From the NCBI GenBank assembly GCA_004802725.1, contig SGPM01000054.1, positions 43,501-107,500 of the forward strand: a stretch of 64,000 nucleotides of DNA, given 5' to 3'. Below the pieces are notes generated by a model. The model ran no database searches, was not told the DNA's origin, and saw nothing but the letters and a program-made list of their open reading frames with translations. How positions within the stretch are numbered: the first letter of the stretch is position 1; every line of letters begins with the position of its first letter. The position numbers and the translations under genes were made by a program. This DNA is from Antrodiella citrinella. Taxonomy: Eukaryota > Basidiomycota > Agaricomycetes > Polyporales > Steccherinaceae. Shown here one piece after another: positions 9,786 through 21,689 of the stretch.

Positions 9786-10683
9786 ATGAAGGCGACCAAA
9801 GTACATGCACATAGCTCCTGTGCACCCGACGGTTGCTTACAAAACGTGTTTTCACTTTCCAGTGCAACACGTGTTTCGTCCCGGGCTCGGAGAAGACGTT
9901 GTCGTTGTGTAAAGGATGCAAAGTGAGTAGCGGTTTTTAGTGTTGTGCTGAGTAGTATGGAACTTGACATATCACATGGGTTTTAGGCGGCAGTGTATTG
10001 CTCGAAAGAGTGTCAGAAGAAGGACTGGCCAGTATGTCCGCACTAATCTTCGCGTTGAAAGACGGAGCCACTCATGCGCACACACCCACCTTTGCCATCA
10101 GACTCACAAAGCCCTATGCCGCAACAACAAGCTTTTCGCCGACCTCCTCAAAGCCCGCGACGAAAGCTCAGAGGGGTCGCTAGACCGGCACACGCTCCCC
10201 GACGGGATCTCCATGTTCGAGCTGAACACACGCATGGCCGACTGGGTCCGGTTCCACACCCCCGCCTTCGTCGGCGCCGCCGCGCACTGCCTCGACCTCG
10301 CGTCCGACCTCGCGCACGTCAACAACAAGGTCATCCACATCAAACTCCGCCCGCGCTCGCGTGCCGAGCATCACGACGCGCCGGGGATGTACTTTGAGTT
10401 CCTCGACGCGTATGCGGTGGATGTGGACGAGGCGGCAACGTGGGCAGACCCGTGGCCGTATTTGATGATGGGGCTGCGCCAGTTCCAGGAGGAGAGCGCG
10501 AGGGACGGGAGAGGCGGGGTGACGGCTGCGATGGTGGAGGCGGCACCGCTGGATGTGCAGGCGGTCCCTCTGGGCTCGTTTGGGTTGTCGGGGATGAAGT
10601 ATAGGAAGACGGAGACGACGTGGAAGCAGTCGATGAAGTATTATATCAACAATGGGAAGAAGTATTCGCCTCATAGGCGTTGA
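9786..10683 (+). CDS. MYND zinc finger protein (copy A)
   Basis: Four exons: 9786-9800, 9863-9922, 9987-10031 and 10102-10683, giving 233 residues. The first exon encodes only MKATK. Exons 2-4 build a MYND finger: CNTCFVPGSEKTLSLCKGCK, then AAVYCSKECQKKDWP, then THKALC, which supplies the C-x2-C, C-x2-C, YC-x3-C and H-x3-C zinc ligands. The remaining ~190 residues contain DGISMFELNTRMADWVRFH and HCLDLASDLAHVN, a region that accompanies MYND in a mushroom-expanded family of unknown role. MYND fingers usually bind proline-rich peptides of partner proteins. A close paralog with introns at the same points lies at 51718-52597. Confidence 0.88.
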
Positions 10684-10965
10684 TGGATCTCTGGCTGGCG
10701 TCTTCATTCGAGGCTGAAGGCGGCATGGCTTTGCACACATGAGGGAATGTACTTGATATTTTTGCTGTAGAATAGCGGTGGACACAACATCAATGTAAAT
10801 GGACATACATCTTGTATATTTCTCGATCTCTACTGGGGAAGCTTGATCACATTACACACCAGCCTACAGGCTACTGCTGGACAGTCGCTGCCAGTCTACT
10901 AGGTCCATAAGGCGAGCAAGTTCCAGTCATACTGACAAGGTACGCCGTTTTCAAAGCTCCAAGGT

Positions 10966-11530
10966 CTATGTGATCTCAGGCTTCAGTGTAGTCATGGTAC
11001 TGCAATCCACACCATAAAAAGTGAGTCCAGACGCGCCAATGCTCACGATGCTACGTGACAAAACGAAGCTGCGCCAATTATCCAGTGGCCCGACGCCTGA
11101 TTTGAGTGCGAGACTGGCAGCCAGATAGTCATAGACTCGGAGAATCCACATGGTCCAAGGCCTCGACGTGGTGCTAGTGAACGACCTGTGGTCTCCATCA
11201 GTAACCTATGCCACATACAGCAATGTGCTTTCAGCACTTCGTCCGATGCATGCCATGCGTCCGTCGAACTCCGATGGGCTCTTGGATGAATTCTGGCTGA
11301 TGACATTGAATGTATGCACGCTCTGTTGATTTGCGTCAACCCGAATGACCTGCGAACACACAGGTCTGGTTTGTGCTTACTGATATATTGACAATGTTTG
11401 GAGCTAGAAAGGCAATACGCACAATCCCGATAACTCTAGGAGCAAAGTCGACGGTATACGTACTATGTACACAGTCAGCTCGAGGCGAGCAAAACGCGAA
11501 AGTCAAGACTACGGCTAATGGAAATAACAT
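10966..11530 (-). CDS. Small secreted protein
   Basis: Three exons, 11530-11423, 11349-11219 and 11173-10966, giving 148 residues. The start MLFPLAVVLTFAFCSPRADC is a classic signal peptide, with cleavage probably after the Ser-Pro-Arg-Ala region. The mature part begins HSTYTVDFAPRVIGIVIRVD and has a few Cys and one N-x-S site. The second intron is only 45 bp but has GTATGT, TACTGAT and CTAG. If left in, it would put a TAG in frame, while both flanks stay open in the same frame. No domain is recognised. Confidence 0.5.
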
Positions 11531-12094
11531 GAAATGACAGAGTTGACGTCATGAACATGACATTGCCTCGCTGGTATCTTGTCATCCGGAACACCACCTA
11601 CGACGAGGACAACGATGTCAGCCGTTCCTATCGATGGGGACGCATGCGGTGAGATAATCGCATCGAGAAGGAAAAGTCCAAGACCAGGAGTGGCAGTCAC
11701 AGGTGCAGTGGCAGCAGGACGCGTTAGCATGGGAGTGCGTGTGATGCGTGTGAGTGCGGGCTCGACGACGGGCACGACAGGCGGTGTCGTCGGTGGCCAG
11801 GGTGGTGGATGAGAAGGAATGAGAAGGTTCGAGAGGATGATCGATTGGGCAAAGGAGCCACGTGCGGACGGACGGGTTGCTTCCGCGACCACATCCTCCT
11901 CCTCCTCCTCCTTTCCTCTCCTCATCGTCCAACACGTCCCCCTCACCCCTCTGCTCGTCGTTGCCTACAGTCCTTTCAGCCGTACGTATCCCTTCCTCTC
12001 TCTCTTCGTCTCTGAGTGCTCGCTTATCATCGCTCTGCAGTACATCGCCCCCCGTCTCTCACACAGCACACAGCACACAGCACACCCCTGTTAC

Positions 12095-12748
12095 ATGGCG
12101 AGCACAGATCCTTCGTCCTCTGCCGCACCACCTTCACTGAACGGCACAAGCACCCACTCGATCTCTAACATCTCCCATGCCGGACATCAGCGCGTCCTGC
12201 TCCTCATCGCCGTCCAGAAATGCATGCTCTCCCCGCCCCCCGTCGGCGTCCCCGCTGCGTCCACCGTCGGCCCCAACATCGCACGCATCCTCACACACGC
12301 GCGCAGTCTCCCGCACCCGCCCTTGATCATCCACGTCCGGAACTCGGGCGACCAAGGCGAGGCGGACGAGCCGGGGACGGCGGGGTGGGAGCTCGTGCAC
12401 GACCCGCTGCCGGGCGAGCCCGTGATCGACAAGACGAAGAACAACGCCTTCACGGGGACACGCCTCGCCGAGTACATCCGCCCGGACGCGGAGATCGTCG
12501 TCGCGGGCATGCAGAGTGACTTTTGCGTCCGCGCGACGTGCAGCACCGCCCTCGTACGAGGGAACCTCGTCCTCCTCATCCGCGGCGCGCATGCGACGTA
12601 CGATCGCTTGGATGTGTGGAATACGGGCCTGGCGACGTCGGTCACCCCGGCGGATACCGTGCAGACGGAGATTGAGGCGGAACTGGAGGAGGCGGGGGTC
12701 ATGTTGCTGGAGATGAAGGATCTACCGCAGATATTCACAGGCAGATAA
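12095..12748 (+). CDS. Isochorismatase-like (cysteine hydrolase) family protein
   Basis: One exon, 217 residues from the ATG at 12095, which starts just before the Ser-rich leader. The alpha/beta fold of this family is clear: strand 1 VLLLIAVQKCML, PLIIHVRNSGD, then the Lys motif VIDKTKNNAFTGTRL, and the nucleophile motif VVAGMQSDFCVRATCSTAL with Cys after Phe. Known members hydrolyse isochorismate, nicotinamide or carbamoyl compounds using an Asp-Lys-Cys triad. Here the Asp of the usual D-x-Q motif reads Ala (IAVQ), while Lys and Cys are kept. The substrate cannot be named. The frame is open upstream to 11819 but that part is low complexity. Confidence 0.8.
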   Translation: MASTDPSSSAAPPSLNGTSTHSISNISHAGHQRVLLLIAVQKCMLSPPPVGVPAASTVGPNIARILTHARSLPHPPLIIHVRNSGDQGEADEPGTAGWELVHDPLPGEPVIDKTKNNAFTGTRLAEYIRPDAEIVVAGMQSDFCVRATCSTALVRGNLVLLIRGAHATYDRLDVWNTGLATSVTPADTVQTEIEAELEEAGVMLLEMKDLPQIFTGR

Positions 12749-13556
12749 GTCTGTGCTGTGTATCTCCGAAGCCTCTCCTTCGTGCAGTGCTCCTGACGGT
12801 AGTCGGTATTGGACGTGGTGAGCACCCTGTCTAATCACGTCCGTCCATACGCTCACCTTCACGTAGATTCGCTCTACCACATTCTCTTGTCGTACCTCGC
12901 CTGCGTTATAATCGGTCTCTGAATCACAACACTATGTTCTTCTCGCCGCCCGGGCACACACACATAATGGTTGTTTGTTACATCAAGGGGTTTTAAGCTC
13001 TCGGTCGGGATGGACTACAGCAGGGCCGGGGCAGGAGTAGAGGACGAGAACCGGTAGGGGTGGACCGGTGGTGGGTATTGTGTTGGTCAATGTTACACTG
13101 TGGGATTATCTGGTATTCTTCCTTCGCTGTATGTGCATAGAATAGGGCAATATCCGCACGTCGGTTTCTTCTACTGTTTTTGATGTAGGTATACACATTC
13201 GTCATGTTGATGTTTCCCCGGTTCTGGTTTACGGTACAGTTGTCATCCATCGACAGGCATTCATTTTTTATCCATATCATGATCACCATTCAAGGGCATT
13301 TTCTCTTCTCTTCTTCTGAATCTTCACGCCGCTTTCTTCGTATATGATCACGTCTCCGACATTCTTGTAGAACAATTTACATACATACGATGGGGACGGA
13401 GACGGGCATTATACATGTACCAGTATCAGTAACGAGCAAGAATTGATATACACGAGGGGTATAGACAGAGCGTGTGGATGTGGGTATATAGGAGCACCGG
13501 CCAACACAGACAGAAACACGAACCTCGGACATGCGTCCCTCCATCGAGAGAGCTGG
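12749..13556. other. Intergenic, convergent 3' ends
   Basis: Lies between the 3' ends of the isochorismatase-like gene and hus1. No open frame worth calling; presumably two 3' UTRs. Confidence 0.6.
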
Positions 13557-15018
13557 CTATCCGTCGTCGATGATGGCAGGGATGTAGAACGTGAGCACCC
13601 CGCCCGCGTCCGCGACCTCGCCAATGTACACGTACAGGATCATCGCGTGGTTCTGGCATATACCTGCCGCACATACCATCAGCGTGTGGATACAAATACC
13701 ATGAGATGGGAAGGGGGAGACTTACAAGCGATGGTCGTGGTGGAAACGGAGGAGCTCGACAAAAACTTGAGGAAACTCGTCACTTTCATGAGCACGCCGT
13801 ACAACTGCGTCGGGTCCTTCTCTTCCTCCTCCGGCGGCTCCGGCTCCTGACTCGCAGCCACGTCTCGTCCTGACAACCCATAAGCATCCACCACAAGAAA
13901 GATAAAAGCACAGAGAACACACCCATCGGAGGGTTCGCAAGCCCGCTCCACGCGACGTCAACCTTCACCGCGTCCGTGCTGACAGAGATCTGCAATTGCC
14001 CGCTTGCGTTCGCGCGCACCGCGAGCACTTTCGACATCGGCTGCAGTCGGTGCACGACCGTGCGTAGCTTCGTTAGGGACGGGAGCAATATGTGGACCTA
14101 CAACGTGGAGTCATCAATTATGATTGGTTGTGGGTGTTGTGGGTCCAACGGGATTTTTCGTATTGGAGATTTGGTCCGGTCGATTAGTGGAAGGACGAGA
14201 GGTGACGTCACGCAGTGGTGGAGTGGATGTTGATTATGTGATGGAGCGAGATATGATAACAAACGCGTTCAGCACAAACGAAAAGAAAAAGAAAAAGTGA
14301 TAGGGGCAAGAGACGTACGTCTGGTTCTGGACACATCGGTTCCTGCAGCTTGTCCACGTCTTCAGGGCGCATGATATCAATCCGGACGTCGTGCTCGATG
14401 CGCACGCGTTTGCCTGCGCGCGACGTGCTGAGGATCTCGAATGTCATCACAGCCTGGTCGTTCTTCTTCGCCAGCCTACCCCACCATCAAAACACGCATG
14501 AGCACAACGAACTTGAAGACGAAACGGCAAGACGTACTTCATGACAGTGTCGGCTTCAGACGCACCCCCGCCCGTGGCGGGCGCAGCCGCCGACCTGAGT
14601 GCGGCGCTCAGAGCTTCGGAGGAGACGGTCACCGTAATCTGGTTGTTCGCGTTCGACTGGATACGGTAGTCCGTAAAGATAGCTTCAATCTTGATCTGCC
14701 TACATACCCACCCCCGCATTCCGTTCAGCTTTGAGTTCGAGGTGAAGAGGGGGTAAAGGAGGGGACGTACGACCAGATCTGCACCCCGCCCTCGTTCGCG
14801 TCGCTACTGCAGATGATGTGCATCTCGTTCTCCGTGAACCGGATCACGCAGCGTTTTTGGTGTCGCTCGACGGTCTGCATGATCCCTGCCCCAAGTCCAA
14901 GAAGTACATTTCCATGTGCACATGAGTTTGGGGTTCGACGCTGCGGGCTGTGGATGGTAGGGAGAGCTTACTGACGCGAGAAAGTGACGGGATGTTCTAT
15001 GGATGCGCGGAATCGCAT
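13557..15018 (-). CDS. hus1: Hus1, subunit of the 9-1-1 DNA damage checkpoint clamp
   Basis: Seven exons (15018-14976, 14885-14771, 14699-14538, 14475-14319, 14097-13923, 13869-13726, 13663-13557) join to 300 residues, close to the family length. The protein starts MRFRASIEHPVTFSRIMQTV, then EGGVQIWSQIKIEAIFTDYR, VMKLAKKNDQAVMTFEIL, the signature KLQEPMCPEPDVHILLP, and ends VLTFYIPAIIDDG, in the same order as yeast and human Hus1. The PCNA-like clamp it forms with Rad9 and Rad1 is loaded at damaged DNA and supports ATR signalling in the nucleus. The first donor is GTCAGT. Using the GTAAGC four bases on shifts the frame, so I chose the former. Confidence 0.95.
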
Positions 15019-15213
15019 GGTCGTACATGCCCTTCTGTGTCGCAGGAAGAGGAAAGCGAAGTCAAGAACTCGGCGTTCAGTACTAGTAGACTTCCGGCAA
15101 CTTCCGGCAACTACCCGCTACCCATTGCTTGCAGTCTTATACTGGGTTACGATTGGGTATCAAGATTCAAGGCATTATCTCTTTGTAACACCGCATTATG
15201 ATACTCGGATTGG

Positions 15214-18136
15214 CTATAATATACTCAATCGAACGGATCGCGACACACAACGGAAACTATACGCAGGCGTCCACACGTCACTGAGGACTGGGATCTTCAA
15301 GACCATTCTCTTGCATGCGCTTGAGGAGGAAGCTGACGGGAATAGCGTAGCTAATGTCCAACGAATCCAACTTGGTGTACCCAGCACTACTCGTGAGCAG
15401 GGCGTCAACAAGAGCCCAGTCAAGCGCAAGGTGTAGCTTTTCGCTGCCAGCTTGGCGTCGACACCGGTGTAGAAGAGTAGGACGAGGGACGCGTGTGCTG
15501 AGGCGTACCGTATGTATATCTCCGTCGTGAAGGGGAAAGCGCCTTGCGCCATACGCTGTGATGTGGCACGGGTAGCTTGAGTTTGGACACGTCTATGTCC
15601 TGCAGTGCTTGCAAGAAATCAGCAATCCAATCAACACCTATCGCGTCAATCGCAGTTGTACGTGCTGTGCTAAAGTCACCACTGCTGAACCACGAAGTCT
15701 CATCTCCGACTTGAGAGGGAATGGTGAACCCGAGAAGGTTTGTGACGATGTGGATAGCTGTTGGGGACTCCTGCTTGTAGTACTCGTTCGGAAGCGATGC
15801 GCACATAGCGAGACAGTGCGAGGAAAGCTCTGGACGATTCTGTGGTCACTGTTGTCTTGAAACACGCCCAGGATGTGTATGGACTCTGAAATAAGCTTTA
15901 GCGTTATCCCTAAGTATTCAAGATGCTTCTTGCTCTCTAAATTCGCGTCGTCTTTGAGATAAGAAAGTGTGATGGGGTCGTATACCTCCACAAGTTTCTG
16001 TAACAACGCGTCGATCTGGAGCAGCGCGCTATCCACAATCTGCCATGTTTCGAGGCTTTAAATAAGCATTTGAACAATCAGCATGTGGCGGAGTACAATA
16101 CACATAAGTGCGCTCACCAATCCAACGCAATGAGATGCATCGCCTGAGATACATTTCTTCTCAGCATCGTGGCCACAGCCAGAACACAAACCTGCCGGAC
16201 GACAACCTTAACCATCCTACGCAGACGAGAAGCAGATTCCAACGTGACACCTATATCGTCCGTCTCGGTTTTCCACAGCGGGGATGTGAGATATGCGTGC
16301 TGGGAGAGGTAGAGCAGTGTACGAGTCTGCAGGGTTCCTAGATCCAAAACAGCTATGCGGCAGCTGGTGATGGGAGTCATGTCCACCCCGCCTGAGAAGA
16401 ATCACAGGTGCGCAAGGGTCTGTCGTACGAGATAAGTAGGTCGTGATCATCGTTCTCCTCGCTGTTAGCACTGTTGACAGGGGCCTCCGAGAGATGGTCG
16501 AGTTCGGATGTGTGCTCCTCGAGAAGCTTCGTGCCGGCCGTGCGTATCCATCTCTCGAAGCCTTTATGATCCCCAGCGAGCTTCTCCCTGGAGCAGAAGA
16601 TAAACCCAGAGCAGATACCCACAGCCCTGTTACGGACAACTGAGGAAAGCTCAAGCTTGTCTTTGGCGATGAATTGGCAATGACCAAACAGAGCACGAAG
16701 TAAATTTTCCACAATATCCCATGAGATAAGATCGTCAGGCTCGACGTCGTACATGAGCTGTGCGGTGTCCGCCAAAACGACGGGATCGGTAGTCGTCTTC
16801 AATACCCATGCTAGTGCCATAGGTGTTATACGGTCAGATGGTACGGTTGCCACAGGGTGGTCGTTGAGAACTCCCAAGTGCGGACAAGGTGCATCCACAT
16901 CGAGTCCGGTTCTTTTGTGTTGTAGTCGCTTAGACGACCACGAGAACCATCTGCTGTGATTTTGCATGGCCTGTAGCAGCAAGCAAGAATGCCGAACGAA
17001 GAAATAGAACAGAGCGTCAGCACCATACATCGCTTGGAACATGGCGAGGAGGTTGGGCGGTATGGACAATGAGCAGCACTGCAGTGCTCACATCATTCGG
17101 TCACACCACCAGTGAAAGTACCAAAGAGCAGTTGAGACACTAGACATGGGAATCGAGCAGAATTGTCCCAATAGGCGACATAGTCGTCCAATGGCGCGGA
17201 GTAACGAATGGGCAATCGCTGTGGCGTAAGAAAAAGACGACGATCGCGAGGTAACAAAGGACCCCGAGTCCAATTGTTACAATAAGTATGATCGCCACAA
17301 TACGCTGGGCAGACCATATATGAATAGACAGAGCCAGCCCAAAGAAGAAGAGTGAACTCTGCAAAAGGACCGGGAGCGCGTCCAAGACGACGCGAAGATA
17401 TAACGTCTCAAGGGCCGCGAGCTTACGTTGCTTGGCCTTTCCACGCGTCTCTAGGCTGCCGCGCTCTTCAGAGCTGTCGTAGTGATCCAGCCACTGTTTT
17501 CCTATGGCAGCCCAAAACGCAGCAAACAAGCAGCATGACAAGCTAGCGTACAGTAGGGATTGGGACCAGAAGACGTTCGCGCTCGGACCGGGACCACCGG
17601 GTAGAGGACCATTAGGCGAGAGCACAACCACGTCCAAGAATGCCTGCATCGCCACGTTAGAGCTCAGATGAGGTTGCATGATGACCGCAAACACTGCGCT
17701 GACAATTGCAATCATACTCGCCTGTTTTGGCGTGAGTGAATCGCATTATATAGACAAGAAACAATTGTGACTGACGAATATCATGCAGGAATTCATCGTA
17801 CCATAGTATTTGCGCAGATACGCTTCGTTGTACTCGCTGACGGCATGCTCATAAGTCGCCCAGAAACGCTCTCGTTTATCTGCTGTCTCTGGCGTGGAGG
17901 CTGTAGATTTTTGTATCGCCACAAGTGTCTGCTGCCAAGATAGTAGAGAGAGCGGCTAGTTCCTGGGCTAGACTGGGAGGCAGTGTTACATGAGGTGCTC
18001 GAGTCAATCGTTTGAGAGCATACTCACACATCTGGCATCGGTGAGTCGGTAGATAGAACCTTTTTCTTCGCAATGACTGCACTATGGAGGAGACACTCGC
18101 GGTGGCGAAAGACAAAGATGAACTCGGCATCATCAT
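15214..18136 (-). CDS. DUF6535-domain membrane protein
   Basis: A multi-exon gene whose exact joins I did not all resolve. The diagnostic block at 17715-17140 reads SLLYASLSCCLFAAFWAAIG, KQWLDHYDSSEERGSLETRG, KQRKLAALETLYLRVVLDAL and VLLQSSLFFFGLALSIHIW, which is the DUF6535 pattern (hydrophobic helices, a GKQWL motif, an LP-x-LLQ-x-SL motif). Upstream, 17937-17790 encodes RERFWATYEHAVSEYNEAYL, the domain start. Downstream, 17069-16377 encodes LAWVLKTTTDPVVLADTAQL, and further exons reach about 15.2-15.4 kb. Family function is unknown; it is strongly expanded in mushrooms. Start and end are approximate. Confidence 0.75.
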
Positions 18137-18835
18137 ACATCTTCATCGCACGCTCTCCTCGTCGAACCGTGGCCCTCGTGCATGGTTATCGGGATGACCA
18201 CCAGCCGCGGCGCAAACGCCAGCATAGCACGCGTAGTATGTTTATCTTCGAACGGCTCCTGAAAAAACTACAAAAAGTCACCAATGAGCAGAGCAGATCG
18301 AGCTCCCTGGGCAAGCAGAAAAGTCGCTATTTATGGCTCTAGATTGGCTTCAGGTCTGAGCAACAGCACGGCAAGGGACGACATGAGACGTACTTTCTAT
18401 ATTTCCCCGTTGTCTATGTGCTTTACTTTGATGCAAAAGCTCTTGGAAGAAAGAGAATTGTGTACGCGTTTGCACAGTATTTTCCCTCGTGATCAGACAC
18501 GTCTCCAGTGTTCGCGGTCCGAGCAATTGTCGACGTCGTTTGTCCCAACTGACCTTGAAGATTGCTTTCTTTGCATAACTTCGGAGTAAATGAGGATCAG
18601 ATGAGGGTCGAAAGCAGGCGGATTCCGCTCGGAGGGTCAGACTGAAGGGCCCACGTGCTGCTAAAGACACGTCAGTCGGTGCTCGGGCGCACACTTGAAG
18701 CTTCCAACCTCCGTCCTCGAGCTCATTTTTATTTCTCCCGCTGCATCTGTTCGTGCTGACAGGGCTGGCCATTTCCCTCTAAATAGCCCGTCTGGGTCTG
18801 CATCTCTTCTCGTTTGCCTTTCGCTTTCTTCCCCC

Positions 18836-21222
18836 ATGCCCGGCGACCCCAGGATGTCCGCAACCGTGACTACCGACAGACCAGGCTCCCCTACCCTCCT
18901 CGACAAACTGGACGAAATCGTGCCAGCACCACTCGCTCAATTCGATGCTTTCCCGAAACTGCACTCGTCCTACAAGTCTCGGTCGGAATCCAGAGGGTTC
19001 CTGACCATCTTCGTCGCTTTCGTGGCCTTCTTACTCGTGCTGAATGATTTAGGAGAATACATCTGGGGATGGCCGGACCACGAGTTTAGCGTGGATACGG
19101 ATATGGCGAATGACATGAATGTTAATGTTGACTTGGTAGTCAACATGCCTTGCCAGTGTGAGTGATCCAACTTTCAATGTTTCAAGGATTGGACCATGTG
19201 TGTGCATGCGTTTGCGGGAGCCGAGAGACGGAACCGTGTACCTCGGGTTGTGCGAGAAGCTTTGCAAAAGTCATACATGTATGAATGGTTGCAACAATCT
19301 GTCTTTGCCTTCCGCCGGCTCGTGACGCTTGCAACCACGTACTGGAGTGACTGCTGCAAGGCTTCCGAGTCGTAGGGAACCATATCAAAAGCATCGGCAC
19401 TTTTTCCTCGGCCCCCACTTGGGAATGTCGACCTTCCGTGTCCAACTCTGTCCCCTACGCCCAGAGACAACGAGGCACTTGTAATGGCAGATTATGGGCG
19501 CGCGACAAGGATTTCGGTGATAGTACTCTACTCCTTTGTTGATGCGCGAAGGTGGAGAGATTTTGATTGGACTGCGTCGCAAAGATGTACCTCTCTTTGA
19601 TCCTGTGTTTCCCTGGACGCTTTCGTTTCACATGCTGATACCAGACTTCACCACACAGATTTATCTGTCGATCTGAGAGATGCGGTTGGTGACCGACTTT
19701 ACCTCAGCGATGGCTTCCGGCGGGATGGCACATTGTTTGACGTTGGACAGGCGACCGCTCTGAAAGAACACGCTGAGGCCTTGTCTGCACGTCAAGCTAT
19801 TTCTCAATCGCGGAAGTCACGTGGATTCTTCACTACACTTTTCCGAAGGTCCACGTCAGAGTATCGGCCCACATACAACTATCAGTCTGATGGTAGCGCT
19901 TGTCGTGTTTACGGGACAATTCCCGTCAAGAAAGTCACAGGTTCGTGGCCCTCGAGTGTACTCGAATCAATTCACGCGACTGACTTCGTTCCTCCTCAGC
20001 CAACCTGCACATTACGACCCTTGGTCACGGATATGTTAGTGCCCAGCATGTTGATCACAGATGTGTGTTTTACGATGGCTGAAATCCTGACACAAATTCT
20101 CATGATTCCGCTTTTTACAGTGATGAATCTGTCGCATGTCATCACAGAATTTTCTTTTGGGCCGTATTTCCCTGAGATAACTCAACCATTGGACAACTCT
20201 TTCGAATTGACGGACCAATGTACGTGGCTGTGGATCACCATCTGCAGAAACTCTATACTGAATTGTTGCTATTGATCAGCTTTTGTTGCTTACCAATACT
20301 TCCTCCATGTCGTGCCTACCACGTACATCGCACCAAGATCGAAACCACTCAACACCCACCAGTATAGCGTCACACATTATACACGCGTTTTGGAGCATAA
20401 CAGGGGTGTGCCAGGCATTTTTTTCAAGTTTGACTTGGACCCCATGTCGTTAACGATACATCAACGAACCACAAGCCTTCTCCAATTTTTGATACGGTCG
20501 GTACTTCACAAATCTGACATAGTAGCCTACTTAAAATTGATCGTGTCTCTAGATGCGTCGGTGTTGTCGGGGGTGTCTTCGTGTGCATGGGATATGCCGT
20601 CAAGATCACCTCTCGGGCAGTTGACGTCGTGTCAGGCGCGGACAGGCAGCAAGGTCTTGTTGCAGCCGAGGCGACCGGTGTGGGTGCCAGTATACGCAAG
20701 AAATGGGGCGGCGGAGAGTTGCGCTCTCGCGTGGTGAGGTCAGGTTCGGGCTGGGCCGTGGAAGGCGGAAGTCCCTATAGCAGCTACGCCGGCACACCAG
20801 TCAACGGGACATTTTCAAACGGATCGTCGCCGCTTCCGAGCCCATTCCTCAATGGCAACAGTTCGCACACGCCTTCGCTCAGCCCTAACCCCCCGTACGG
20901 CGGCCTTGTGTCGCCAGGAATACCAGGACCCTCGCCTCGCACTGTGTCCGGACCGCCGGGCACAACCAACCCCTCGACATTCTCCAGCACATCGCCGTAT
21001 GCATCGCCTGGGTCGTCGACAAACGGGCAGTTCGCTGTCTTCCCGTCGTCGCCTAATCCTGTGAATGGCGGGCCGAACGGCTTCCTGAGGTCGCCAATCC
21101 CCGGCTCCCCGGGATTCGCATCCCACCAAGCACCACCGGCCCCTCCGCCCACGATGCGAAGAGAGAGCGGTCTGAGGCATTCCAGCAACGGGTCAATCGG
21201 AGGAGGGAAGAAGGATGATTGA
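18836..21222 (+). CDS. ERV41: Erv41/ERGIC2-type COPII vesicle protein
   Basis: Six exons (18836-19157, 19659-19940, 20000-20062, 20121-20219, 20280-20496, 20553-21222) give 550 residues. The core matches Erv41: PLAQFDAFPKLHSSYKSRSE, a membrane helix FLTIFVAFVAFLLVLNDLGE, VVNMPCQ joined to YLSVDLRDAVGDRLYLSD, the lumenal NLHITTLGHGYVSAQHVDHR, VVPTTYIAP with THQYSVTHYTR, GVPGIFFKFDLDPM, and a second helix VGGVFVCMGYAVKI. Erv41 pairs with Erv46 to retrieve escaped ER proteins from the Golgi. The last ~190 residues are a Gly/Pro/Ser/Asn-rich cytosolic tail much longer than in yeast. Intron 1 is 501 bp, unusually long here. MPGDPR at 18836 is the first Met after the leader; 18854 is an alternative. 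Confidence 0.92.
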
Positions 21223-21689
21223 GGGGGAAACGTCGGTGACACGAATAAACCTCCTCCTGCTCTTTCTCAGGTCTTTGCTGCGAGCGTTCGCCGTCTAGCG
21301 TTCAGACAAACGCCTCGTTCGGCGCCCTTACTATAATGTTATGGAGAGTGATGGCAGGGTCTCTGTCGATGTATTTGTTGCACCACGTCGCATGGACACA
21401 TGGATATAGACAGTATCAGTATCGTATCTGACTCTCCGCAAACGTCGCGATCCGGATCTTGGCAGGGAACAGTATCTTTGACATTGTTGTCAATCGTGAG
21501 TTTGATCGAGTGGACAGTAGGAAGCGCTGTTTGAATGGCAGCAATAGAGGGGTGCTACATGGTACACAGCGAATCAGGGGGAGCTTCGTAAGACCTGAGG
21601 ACTGAGGAGCTAGCTCAACAAGAACACTGTCACATGAGGGCGAAGATCGAAGCCTTAGGATGTATCGTGCCTACCTTGAATATTCTCAA

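Noticed and set aside
10180..10806. 208-codon Arg/His-rich frame antisense to the MYND gene
   Set aside because: Typical mirror frame of a GC-rich exon. The plus-strand MYND frame has clear motifs.
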